Counted from the stretch's first letter, positions 1-5,603 are shown. The stretch is 5,709 nucleotides of DNA from Zavarzinia sp. (GCA_028694545.1 JAQVKV010000200.1:1-5709); one strand, 5' to 3'. Numbers and translations: made by a program. The notes: generated from the sequence alone by a model not told the origin.

Positions 1-1397
1 CCGAGCGTCGAAGGCGCCGCGCCGGCGATGCCGCTCACCCGGGCCTTGAACACTTCGAGCCCGGGCAGGCGGTTGCCCAGCATGCGGACGAGTTCCAGGG
101 CCTGGATATTGGCTGGCCCTTCCCACACCGTCAGGACCTGGGCATCGCGCAACAGGCGCGGCGTCACGTGATCGTAGGTATAGCCGTTGCCGCCGATCAG
201 CTCGATCGCGGCGCGGGTGGTGGCGCAGGCATCCTCGGCCGTGCCGTATTTGGCCAGCGCCACGGCGACGCGCAACCAGGCGCGCTCCGGCGTCTCGGCT
301 TCGGAAACGTCGCGGCCATGGGCGGCGTCGAAAGCGCGCGAAGCCTCGAAAGCCAGCGCCAGCCCGGCTTCATGGGCGACCACCATCTTCAGCAATTCGT
401 CCTGCACCATCGGATAGTCGGTGATGACATGGCCGAAGGCCGAACGCCCCGCGGCATAGGACAGGGCTTCCAGATAGGCGCGGCGCTGGATGCCGACCGA
501 GCCCATGGCGTTGTGGATACGGCTGAATTCCAGCGCCTCGATCATCAGCTTGAAGCCGCGCGGTGGCGGCGCCACCTCGACCGCCCAGGTGTCGAGCAGG
601 TCGATCTCGCCGGTGGGCACGCCCTTGGTGCCCAGCTTGTCCTTCAGGCGGCGGATGCGCATGGGGTTGGGCGCGCCGTCGTCGAGATGGGTCGGCACCA
701 GATAGACGCCAAGGCCCTTCGAACCCTCGGGGGCACCAGTCGGCCGCGCCGTCGCCAGCGCAAGGCCGCCGTTGGCGTTCGAGGTGAACCATTTCAGGCC
801 GTTCAGCCGCGCCGTGCCGTCGCCCATCAGGGTCGCCGTCGTGGTGGTCGCGCCGACGTCGGAACCGCCGTGATGTTCGGTCGCCCAGGTGCCGCCGGTC
901 AGCGCCTTGCCGTCCATGCGGATCATCTCGGGCAGGTAGCGGGCGCGCACGTCCACGGGCGCGAAACGGTCCAGGACATAGGCGACGGCGCCGGTCATGG
1001 TCACCGGGCAATGCAGGGAAATATCCGCCATGCCGAGCAGGTAGCCCATGGCGAAGGTCAGGGTGAAAGGCTCCGCCTCCGCCCCGAAGGCAAGGCCGAT
1101 GGCACCGCGCGCGTAGGCTTCGGCGCTCACCCGGTCCCACAGCGGATTGTGGTGGATGCGGTTGACGAGCTGGCCGTCCCGGTCCCAGGTCTCCAGCCGG
1201 GGCGGCGCGAAACGGTCGGTATAATCCGCCGCCTCTTCCACCGCGCCGCCGCAGAAGGCGCCGAATTCATGCAGGCGCGCGGACTGCCTGGCCACGCTGT
1301 CCGGGATGATCCGGGCCAGCAGGCGGCGCAGCGAAGGATCAAGAGCATAAAAGTCCGAGCCGCCGATGCGCTCGGGCAGGGTCAGGCGTCTGCTCAT
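1..1397 (-). CDS. AidB-like acyl-CoA dehydrogenase (partial, C-terminus beyond the left edge)
   Basis: This is a flavin-dependent acyl-CoA dehydrogenase of the AidB subgroup, probably cytoplasmic. The first 465 residues are visible; E. coli AidB has about 540, so roughly the last 75-120 are missing. Subgroup marks are WATEHHGGSDV at residues 171-181 (the flavin/substrate loop, compare TEKQGGSDV in AidB), LKWFTSNANG at 201-210, and LLRDAQVLTVWEGPANIQ at 415-432. Glu426 sits where acyl-CoA dehydrogenases carry the catalytic base, so the protein looks active. The ATG overlaps the stop of the MerR gene (ATGA), with AAGGTG eight bases upstream inside that gene, so the two are probably cotranscribed and translationally coupled. 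E. coli AidB belongs to the Ada alkylation response. Here the partner is a MerR regulator, which suggests acyl-CoA catabolism instead. The substrate cannot be told from sequence; an isovaleryl- or long-chain acyl-CoA is possible. No frameshift is seen. Confidence 0.93.
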   Translation of the reverse strand, partial: MSRRLTLPERIGGSDFYALDPSLRRLLARIIPDSVARQSARLHEFGAFCGGAVEEAADYTDRFAPPRLETWDRDGQLVNRIHHNPLWDRVSAEAYARGAIGLAFGAEAEPFTLTFAMGYLLGMADISLHCPVTMTGAVAYVLDRFAPVDVRARYLPEMIRMDGKALTGGTWATEHHGGSDVGATTTTATLMGDGTARLNGLKWFTSNANGGLALATARPTGAPEGSKGLGVYLVPTHLDDGAPNPMRIRRLKDKLGTKGVPTGEIDLLDTWAVEVAPPPRGFKLMIEALEFSRIHNAMGSVGIQRRAYLEALSYAAGRSAFGHVITDYPMVQDELLKMVVAHEAGLALAFEASRAFDAAHGRDVSEAETPERAWLRVAVALAKYGTAEDACATTRAAIELIGGNGYTYDHVTPRLLRDAQVLTVWEGPANIQALELVRMLGNRLPGLEVFKARVSGIAGAAPSTL

Positions 1398-1849
1398 GCC
1401 GCGCTCACCTTCTTGCGCTTCGACGCGGCGACCGGCGCACGGGGGTCGATGCCGCGTTCTTCCAGCAGCTTCTCGAAATAGGTACAGGCCACGGTCAGCT
1501 CGGACATGGTCTGGTCGATGTCCTGGCGCTGGCGTTCCAGGCTGACCATCTTGTTCCGCGCCATCACCAGAGTACGCCGGATCTGCTCCGTCTGCTGGTC
1601 GCCGACATCATAGAGATCGAGAATTTCGCGCAGTTCGGCGAGGGAGAAGCCGACGCGCTTGCCCCGCAGGATCAGCAGCAGGCGCACCCAATCGCGCTGG
1701 GAGTAGATGCGGGTCTGGCCTTCCCGGCGGGGATGCAGCAGGCCGCGATCCTCGTAGAAGCGGATCGCCCGGGGCGTGACGCTGAATTCTTCCGAGAGCT
1801 GGGTGATCGAATAGGTCTTCGACGCCGCGTTTTCCGCCCCTGCCTTCAT
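1394..1849 (-). CDS. MerR-family transcriptional regulator, LiuR-like
   Basis: A 151-residue DNA-binding regulator. The winged helix-turn-helix lies at about residues 13-50 (YSITQLSEEFSVTPRAIRFY, then EDRGLLHP and the wing RREGQTRIYS). It is followed by the second helical pair (WVRLLLILRGKRVGFSLAEL, 54-73) and a long dimerisation helix rich in Glu, Gln and Arg at about 85-120. The only cysteine is Cys122, so the metal-binding cysteine clusters of MerR, ZntR or CueR are absent; a small organic or CoA-linked effector is more likely. The form resembles LiuR, the MerR-type regulator of leucine/isovalerate and acyl-CoA catabolism, and the following gene is an acyl-CoA dehydrogenase. The start is supported by a GAGGGAGG ribosome binding site seven bases upstream. 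The gene is first in its operon and probably controls itself through the palindrome at 1889-1906. The exact effector is unknown. Confidence 0.92.
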   Translation of the reverse strand: MKAGAENAASKTYSITQLSEEFSVTPRAIRFYEDRGLLHPRREGQTRIYSQRDWVRLLLILRGKRVGFSLAELREILDLYDVGDQQTEQIRRTLVMARNKMVSLERQRQDIDQTMSELTVACTYFEKLLEERGIDPRAPVAASKRKKVSAA

Positions 1850-1856
1850 GCGATCG

Positions 1857-1864
1857 CCTCCCTC
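1857..1864 (-). promoter_or_regulatory. Ribosome binding site of the MerR gene
   Basis: On the minus strand GAGGGAGG stands seven bases before the ATG at 1849. It is a near-perfect Shine-Dalgarno sequence and fixes the start of the regulator. Confidence 0.8.
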
Positions 1865-1876
1865 TTGGTTGGCGGA

Positions 1877-1905
1877 GTCATAGGTGACGTTGACGTTAAC
1901 GTCAA
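1877..1905 (-). promoter_or_regulatory. Probable sigma-70 promoter of the MerR/acyl-CoA dehydrogenase operon
   Basis: On the minus strand TTGACG (1905-1900; five of six matches to the -35 consensus) is followed after exactly 17 bases by TATGAC (1882-1877; four of six matches to the -10 consensus). Transcription would begin near 1870, about 20 bases before the regulator's ATG. The -35 element and much of the spacer lie inside the palindrome at 1889-1906, so a bound dimer would compete with or reshape RNA polymerase. Classical MerR promoters have a 19-20 base spacer; this one is of normal length, which fits repression better than the DNA-twisting activation of MerR itself. The promoter is inferred from sequence only. 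Confidence 0.6.
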
Positions 1906-1906
1906 C
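1889..1906. promoter_or_regulatory. 18-bp perfect palindromic operator, probable MerR/LiuR-like site
   Basis: GTTGACGTTAACGTCAAC is identical to its reverse complement over 18 bases, centred between 1897 and 1898. It is 41 bases upstream of the regulator's ATG. The paired ACGT cores resemble what I recall of LiuR operators in other proteobacteria, though the exact consensus was not checked. A further TGACGT half-site abuts it at 1885-1890, in tandem with the TGACGT at 1891-1896, so a second or extended contact is possible. Most likely it is the site of autoregulation by the adjacent regulator. Confidence 0.75.
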
Positions 1907-1950
1907 TGGTTATTTGTCAGCTCGGAAAGAATATGTCGCAACCATGTCCA

Positions 1951-1956
1951 TATGAT
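1951..1956 (+). promoter_or_regulatory. Possible -10 element for the DUF962 gene
   Basis: TATGAT matches the -10 consensus at five of six positions and lies about 90 bases before the ATG at 2045. No good -35 is found 16-18 bases upstream (about AGAATA). TTGTCA at 1914-1919 is a good -35 match, but it lies 31 bases away, too far to pair with it. The rest of the 1850-2044 spacer shows no gene. Confidence 0.25.
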
Positions 1957-2030
1957 TACGGGAATTACGCCCAGGGCTTCTTTTCAGTGGCGCTTGGCGA
2001 AATCGTGCCCTGACGGCACAATCGAAAAAA

Positions 2031-2036
2031 AGGAGG
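2031..2036 (+). promoter_or_regulatory. Ribosome binding site of the DUF962 gene
   Basis: A perfect AGGAGG lies eight bases before ATG 2045 and is preceded by a run of seven A. It decides the start, because the open frame continues far upstream to 1733 without a stop and would otherwise suggest a much longer protein. Confidence 0.88.
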
Positions 2037-2044
2037 AAAGGGCC

Positions 2045-2389
2045 ATGACCGCCAATCGGACGGGGAAAATCGAGCGCTACGCCGACTTCTTCCCCTATTA
2101 CCTCCAGGAGCATGCGAAGCCGACTACCCGCGCCCTGCATTACGTCGGCACCACGCTGACCTTCGGCTTTCTCGCCGTCGCGATCGCGACGGGTAGCGCC
2201 TGGTGGCTGCTGGGCATGCCCCTGGCCGGCTATTTCTTCGCCTGGGTCGGTCATTTTGGCGTCGAGAAGAACCGCCCGGCCACCTTCACCTATCCGGTCT
2301 GGTCGCTGGTCTCGGACTACCGGATGTATTTTCTCTGGCTCGGCGGTCGCCTTGGCCGCCATCTGCGCGCCGCCGGGGTAACGGACTGA
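2045..2389 (+). CDS. DUF962 / Mpo1-like family membrane protein
   Basis: A 114-residue protein of the DUF962 (YGL010w/Mpo1-like) family. The N-terminal segment FFPYYLQEHAKPTTRALHYV (15-34) carries His23 and His32. Two hydrophobic stretches follow at about 35-50 and 52-70, ending in WVGH with His70, and then the conserved VEKNRPATFTYPVWSLVSDY (73-92). These histidines match the conserved ones of the family. Yeast Mpo1 is an iron-dependent dioxygenase that removes one carbon from 2-hydroxy fatty acids in phytosphingosine breakdown; whether bacterial members have that activity is not known to me, so no reaction is assigned. The length is normal for the bacterial family and the start is fixed by the AGGAGG at 2031. 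It stands alone: the operon on its left is divergent, the gene on its right is convergent, and a hairpin terminator begins 15 bases after its stop. Confidence 0.9.
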   Translation: MTANRTGKIERYADFFPYYLQEHAKPTTRALHYVGTTLTFGFLAVAIATGSAWWLLGMPLAGYFFAWVGHFGVEKNRPATFTYPVWSLVSDYRMYFLWLGGRLGRHLRAAGVTD

Positions 2390-2399
2390 GACCGCCACG

Positions 2400-2435
2400 A
2401 AAAAGGGCGCGGCCGAAGCCGCGCCCCTGCTTTTT
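2400..2435. terminator. Bidirectional intrinsic terminator between convergent genes
   Basis: GGGCGCGGC (2405-2413) pairs perfectly with GCCGCGCCC (2418-2426) around the four-base loop CGAA. Five A (2400-2404) flank the left side and five T (2431-2435) the right. Read on the minus strand, the loop is UUCG closed by a C-G pair, the unusually stable cUUCGg tetraloop, and the stem is followed directly by TTTTT. It is thus a textbook terminator for the peptidase gene. On the plus strand four bases (CTGC) separate the stem from the T-run, so it should be somewhat weaker for the DUF962 gene. Confidence 0.9.
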
Positions 2436-2447
2436 GAACCGTCCGGC

Positions 2448-4418
2448 TCAGAACGTCAGGCCGAGACCGGCGGTGACGCCCGTCTCGGCGCCATCGTCAT
2501 GGCCGATCCGGCTGTCGAGCTGGATGAAAGTCGCGACGCCATCGCCAAGGCCGAGCGCCGCGCCGAGCTGGGCGCGGCCATAGGAATCGTCGGCACCGGC
2601 GAAGGACACCCGGCGCGCCGTGCCATCGGCCATCGCCGAGACCACCACGTCCTCCGGCATGCCGTCGGAGAATTCGTGGACATAGGCGACCGAGCCGTAA
2701 GGCGAAAGCACCAGAGCCTCCGCCAGCGCGAACGAGCCCCGCAGACGGACGCCGACCGTGGTCTCCAGCGAATCGAAGGTCTGTGCCTCGATCGACAGGG
2801 CGGTACGCAGCGCGCTGCTCTCCGAATAGCCGCCGATCCGGTAATGGGCGTAGTCGAGGCCGAGCACGGGACCGATGGCGATATCGCCGAAAGCGAAGTC
2901 ATGTCCCCCCATCAGGCGCGCGCCATAGATCTGCGCGTCGGTCTCGTAGTCGAAGCGCTGATCGAGCAGGGTCGCGCCGAGGCCCGAGGTCATGTGAAAG
3001 GCTCGGGTACCGGAAAGGCTGCCCAGGCTGGCCGAGACCGAAGCCACGGCCCAGGGCGAGATGCCCGAACCATAAACGAGATTGGCCCCCATCGAGACCA
3101 TGGAGGACGATAGGTCGCCGCCCGCCCCGATATCGTCGCGGCTGCGCGCGAATTGCAGGTCGCCGCCGATGTTGAACAGCGGGTCGAACTGGAAGTCGCC
3201 ATGGACATAGGCCCGGCCCGACCGGGTCCCGTCCAGGTCGAGACGGTCGTCGAAACCGCCCGACGGCGCAACCGAGCCCTCGACGCCAACGCTCAGGGTA
3301 AAGGCACCGATCTCGCGCGGGGCATCCAGGATCGACAGGGTCATGCGATCGACCGAAGCCTCGAACCCCGTCCGTCCGCGCACCAGGTGGTCGGCCGTAC
3401 GATAGGCGGCCTCGCCGCCAGAGGCAGCCGTCGCCAGCACATCCGCGCCCGTGATTTCGATCAGGAGACGGGTGAGCAGCAGGGAATAGGCTTCCAGCCG
3501 GTCCGGAATGCGGTCCGGACCGAAGGCGGCCTCGAGCACGGCCCAATTGTCGATCGCCGGATTGTGCCAGGACGCGCCGCCCGGAATGCCCGGATTGGTG
3601 GTCTGGTCGTAACCATCGAGAGCGCCGATCTCCCAATTGGTCGATTCGAGCCACAGGATCGGAATGTTCAGGTCCGAAAAGCTGTCGGCATCGGAGCAGC
3701 AGCCCGTGTCGATCGGATAGGAAGCGTTCAGGCCCGGATTGCTGCGCAGGTCATAGCCGAGTTCGACCGCGATCTCGTGGATCCGGGTCCAATAGGACTT
3801 CAGCGACGGATCGGTCAGGTAATTGACGTCCGCATGGGCATACATGAAGTCGCCCGTGATCAGACTGTCGATATTGATCATGCCCTTCAGGTTGGCGATC
3901 TCGGCAGCGGTCAGGGAATTGCGATAGTAGCGCGACCCCTCGAGACCCGATTCCTCCGCGCCGAAAGCGTTGAAAACGAGGCCGGTCTCAAGTTCGAGGC
4001 CGGACATATGGGCCGCGAGTTCGGTCAGCACGGAAGCACCCGAGCCATTGTCGTCAACGCCCTGCAACGGCGGACCGGTATAGGACGAGCGCTGGGCCGC
4101 CGTGTCGAAATGGGCGCCCACCAGGATGAAGTCCGCGCTGGTCCCGGCGATGCTGGTGATCACGTTCTGCGACGAGAGCCCGCGCCGCGTCGTGAATGCC
4201 TGCCGCGACACCGTCAGGCCGGCCGCCTCGAAACGTTCGACCATCCAGTCGGCAGCCCCGTCGAAAGCGGCTGTGCCGCTGTTGCGACCGGCATAGGTCG
4301 TCGTCAGCGTCTGCAACGTGGTCAGGGAGAAATCGCCGAAATCCTCGGCGGCGGCGGCCGAAACGAAAGCGAACGGCGCCACTGCGGCCATCAGGCCACC
4401 GATAATCCTTTTACGCAT
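2448..4418 (-). CDS. Surface M28 aminopeptidase (Iap-like) with autotransporter beta-barrel
   Basis: A 656-residue protein in three parts. Residues 1-24 are a signal peptide (MRKR, hydrophobic core, AAAA before EDF). Residues about 30-325 are an M28 zinc aminopeptidase: His103 and Asp105 in GAHFDT, VDDNGSG at 121-127 with the bridging Asp, Glu155/Glu156 in AFGAEESG, Asp184 in NIDSL, and His285 in SWHNPAIDNW. NPGL, TGCC(S/N)DA and TNW..G..DGY closely match my recollection of E. coli Iap, which trims the N-terminal Arg of alkaline phosphatase. Residues about 375-656 alternate like beta-strands and end in GLGLTF with a terminal Phe, as autotransporter barrels do. No beta-helix passenger is seen, so the enzyme is probably carried to the surface directly, as in EstA-type esterase autotransporters. 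The start was chosen for the signal peptide and the GAGAGGGG six bases upstream; a 24-residue upstream extension lacks both. The natural substrate is unknown. Confidence 0.9.
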   Translation of the reverse strand: MRKRIIGGLMAAVAPFAFVSAAAAEDFGDFSLTTLQTLTTTYAGRNSGTAAFDGAADWMVERFEAAGLTVSRQAFTTRRGLSSQNVITSIAGTSADFILVGAHFDTAAQRSSYTGPPLQGVDDNGSGASVLTELAAHMSGLELETGLVFNAFGAEESGLEGSRYYRNSLTAAEIANLKGMINIDSLITGDFMYAHADVNYLTDPSLKSYWTRIHEIAVELGYDLRSNPGLNASYPIDTGCCSDADSFSDLNIPILWLESTNWEIGALDGYDQTTNPGIPGGASWHNPAIDNWAVLEAAFGPDRIPDRLEAYSLLLTRLLIEITGADVLATAASGGEAAYRTADHLVRGRTGFEASVDRMTLSILDAPREIGAFTLSVGVEGSVAPSGGFDDRLDLDGTRSGRAYVHGDFQFDPLFNIGGDLQFARSRDDIGAGGDLSSSMVSMGANLVYGSGISPWAVASVSASLGSLSGTRAFHMTSGLGATLLDQRFDYETDAQIYGARLMGGHDFAFGDIAIGPVLGLDYAHYRIGGYSESSALRTALSIEAQTFDSLETTVGVRLRGSFALAEALVLSPYGSVAYVHEFSDGMPEDVVVSAMADGTARRVSFAGADDSYGRAQLGAALGLGDGVATFIQLDSRIGHDDGAETGVTAGLGLTF

Positions 4419-4424
4419 ACAAAA

Positions 4425-4432
4425 CCCCTCTC
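4425..4432 (-). promoter_or_regulatory. Ribosome binding site of the peptidase-autotransporter gene
   Basis: On the minus strand GAGAGGGG stands six bases before ATG 4418. It selects this start over the in-frame ATG at 4490, which would place 24 non-hydrophobic residues ahead of the signal peptide. Confidence 0.65.
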
Positions 4433-4478
4433 TGCCCTCGGTTCCGGACGCCCGGCCCCTCGCCATGCTTCGGGGACC

Positions 4479-4494
4479 AAATTTGCCCAAATTT
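4479..4494. repeat. AT-rich inverted repeat in the peptidase leader
   Basis: AAATTTG and CAAATTT form a seven-base inverted repeat around a two-base CC centre. It can also be read as two copies of CCAAATTT starting ten bases apart (4477 and 4487), one helical turn. It is strikingly AT-rich for this genome and lies about 60 bases upstream of the peptidase ATG, downstream of the possible promoter. It could be an operator; no regulator is assigned. Confidence 0.5.
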
Positions 4495-4516
4495 TGAGCG
4501 CCCGATTCACCCTGCC

Positions 4517-4525
4517 CCTATAGCA
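4517..4525 (-). promoter_or_regulatory. Possible extended -10 promoter element for the peptidase gene
   Basis: On the minus strand TGCTATAGG fits the extended -10 pattern (TGn followed by TATAGG, four of six matches). No convincing -35 is present at 16-18 bases, where the palindrome at 4528-4543 lies instead. If used, it would give a leader of roughly 90 bases. Confidence 0.3.
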
Positions 4526-4527
4526 GG

Positions 4528-4543
4528 CAATTCAATTGAATTG
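4528..4543. promoter_or_regulatory. 16-bp perfect palindrome in the divergent peptidase/permease spacer
   Basis: CAATTCAATTGAATTG equals its own reverse complement over 16 bases, and an outer pair GGCAA (4526-4530) / TTGCC (4547-4551) is nested around it. It sits immediately upstream of the possible peptidase -10 element, where a -35 would be. Its position and symmetry suit a dimeric repressor or activator acting on one or both divergent genes. The factor is unknown. Confidence 0.5.
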
Positions 4544-4614
4544 ATTTTGCCAATCATTACCAATGAAAATCGCGGTACCCGTCGGGATCCGCTCCCCCGA
4601 AGCCTCGATGCCGC

Positions 4615-4643
4615 TGGCCAGGGCCGACCGACGTCCGCATAAT
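4615..4643 (+). promoter_or_regulatory. Possible sigma-70 promoter of the TSUP permease gene
   Basis: TGGCCA (4615-4620, four of six matches) and CATAAT (4638-4643, five of six) are separated by 17 bases. Transcription would start near 4650, leaving a leader of about 30 bases before ATG 4680 and excluding the longer open frame from 4563. The remaining spacer, 4544-4614 and 4644-4679, shows nothing else that I can support. Confidence 0.35.
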
Positions 4644-4679
4644 CGCAAGACGCCCGAAGCTCACGCCCCGAGTCGAGCA

Positions 4680-5603
4680 ATGCAGATCTACCTGCCCATC
4701 GCCGAGCTTTCGGTGGACGTATTCCTTCTTCTCGGCATCGGCGGCGCGGTGGGCTTCCTCTCGGGTCTGTTCGGGGTGGGCGGCGGCTTTCTCATCACGC
4801 CATTGCTGATCTTCATCGGCGTGCCGGCCCCTGTCGCCGTCGGCACCGGGGCGCAGCAGGTGGTCGCCTCCTCGGTCTCGGGCGTGCTCGCCCACTGGCG
4901 GCGCGGCACGGTCGACGTGCCCATGGGCCTTGTACTGACCGCTGGCGGCTTCGTCGGCTCGGGGCTCGGTTCCTGGGCTTTCGCCGCCCTGCGCAAGGCG
5001 GGCACGATCGATGTCGTCGTCGCCGTCACCTATGTCGTCTTCCTCGGCACGATCGGCGGGCTGATGCTCGTCGAAAGCGCGGGCGCCCTGTGGAAACAGC
5101 GGCGTGGCTCGACCAGGCGGCGCAAGCTGCACCAGCACAACTGGGTGCACGGCCTGCCGTTCAAGATGCGCTTCCGCAAGTCGCGGCTCTACATCAGCGC
5201 CCTGATGCCGCTCGCAGTCGGTTTCGCCATCGGCGTCCTTTCCGCCATCATGGGCGTGGGCGGCGGCTTCATCCTGGTGCCCGCCATGATCTACCTGCTC
5301 GGCATGCCGACGCAGGTCGTCATCGGGACCTCCCTGTTCCAGATCATCTTCGTGACCGCATCCGTCACCTTCCTGCAATCCTGGGCCAACCAGTCGGTGG
5401 ACATCATGCTTGCCATGCTGCTCCTGGTCGGCTCGGTCATCGGGGCGCAGATCGGCACGCGGGTCTCGTTCCGCCTGAAGGGCGAGCAGCTGCGCGTCCT
5501 CCTCAGCCTGCTCGTGCTCGCCGTCGGTCTCCGCCTTGCCGTCGACCTCCTGGTCCAGCCGGCGGAGCTTTATTCGATCACCCTCGTCGGAGAGCAGCCG
5601 TGA
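4680..5603 (+). CDS. TauE/SafE (TSUP) family anion permease
   Basis: A 307-residue inner-membrane protein of the TSUP family, whose members move sulfite, sulfonates, sulfoacetate or other organic anions. The family's internal duplication is plain: GFLSGLFGVGGGFLITPLLI (25-44) and GVLSAIMGVGGGFILVPAMI (185-204) are two copies of one signature, and each is followed by a similar run of helices. About eight hydrophobic segments are visible, with a basic cytoplasmic-type loop (KQRRGSTRRRKLHQHNWVHG, 139-158) between the halves. The start at 4680 was chosen because family members begin near MQIYLPIAELSV; the open frame extends 39 codons upstream to 4563, but that stretch is Arg/Pro-rich and not membrane-like. 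There is only a weak GAG ribosome site. The stop overlaps the next gene by GTGA. The substrate cannot be read from sequence; a sulfur-containing anion is a family-based guess. Confidence 0.92.
   Translation: MQIYLPIAELSVDVFLLLGIGGAVGFLSGLFGVGGGFLITPLLIFIGVPAPVAVGTGAQQVVASSVSGVLAHWRRGTVDVPMGLVLTAGGFVGSGLGSWAFAALRKAGTIDVVVAVTYVVFLGTIGGLMLVESAGALWKQRRGSTRRRKLHQHNWVHGLPFKMRFRKSRLYISALMPLAVGFAIGVLSAIMGVGGGFILVPAMIYLLGMPTQVVIGTSLFQIIFVTASVTFLQSWANQSVDIMLAMLLLVGSVIGAQIGTRVSFRLKGEQLRVLLSLLVLAVGLRLAVDLLVQPAELYSITLVGEQP
5589..5594 (+). promoter_or_regulatory. Ribosome binding site of the TIGR02186-like gene
   Basis: GGAGAG, inside the last codons of the permease gene, lies five bases before the GTG at 5600 and supports a GTG start that overlaps the permease stop. 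Confidence 0.6.

Noticed and set aside
168..1481. Long plus-strand open frame (437 codons) opposite the acyl-CoA dehydrogenase
   Set aside because: It is a high-GC shadow: low-complexity Arg/Gly/Ala-rich product with no recognisable domain, while the minus strand carries clear acyl-CoA dehydrogenase motifs.
2005..2019. GTGCC-CTGAC-GGCAC hairpin before the DUF962 ribosome site
   Set aside because: Only five pairs, no T-run, and no wider fold recognised as a riboswitch or attenuator; easily a chance stem in this base composition.
1733..2044. N-terminal extension of the DUF962 gene from an ATG at 1733
   Set aside because: It would overlap the MerR gene and its promoter; the perfect AGGAGG at 2031 and family length both point to 2045.
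4419..4490. 24-residue upstream extension of the peptidase
   Set aside because: It would bury the signal peptide inside the protein and has no good ribosome site; ATG 4418 has both a ribosome site and a direct signal peptide.
3153..4523. Long plus-strand open frame (456 codons) opposite the peptidase
   Set aside because: The product is Arg/Gln/Gly-rich with no known motif; the minus strand encodes the M28 domain, signal peptide and barrel.
4419..4560. Pho box ahead of the Iap-like gene (because Iap acts on alkaline phosphatase)
   Set aside because: No CTGTCAT-type direct repeats with 11-base spacing are seen; the repeats present are AAATTT-based and ten bases apart.
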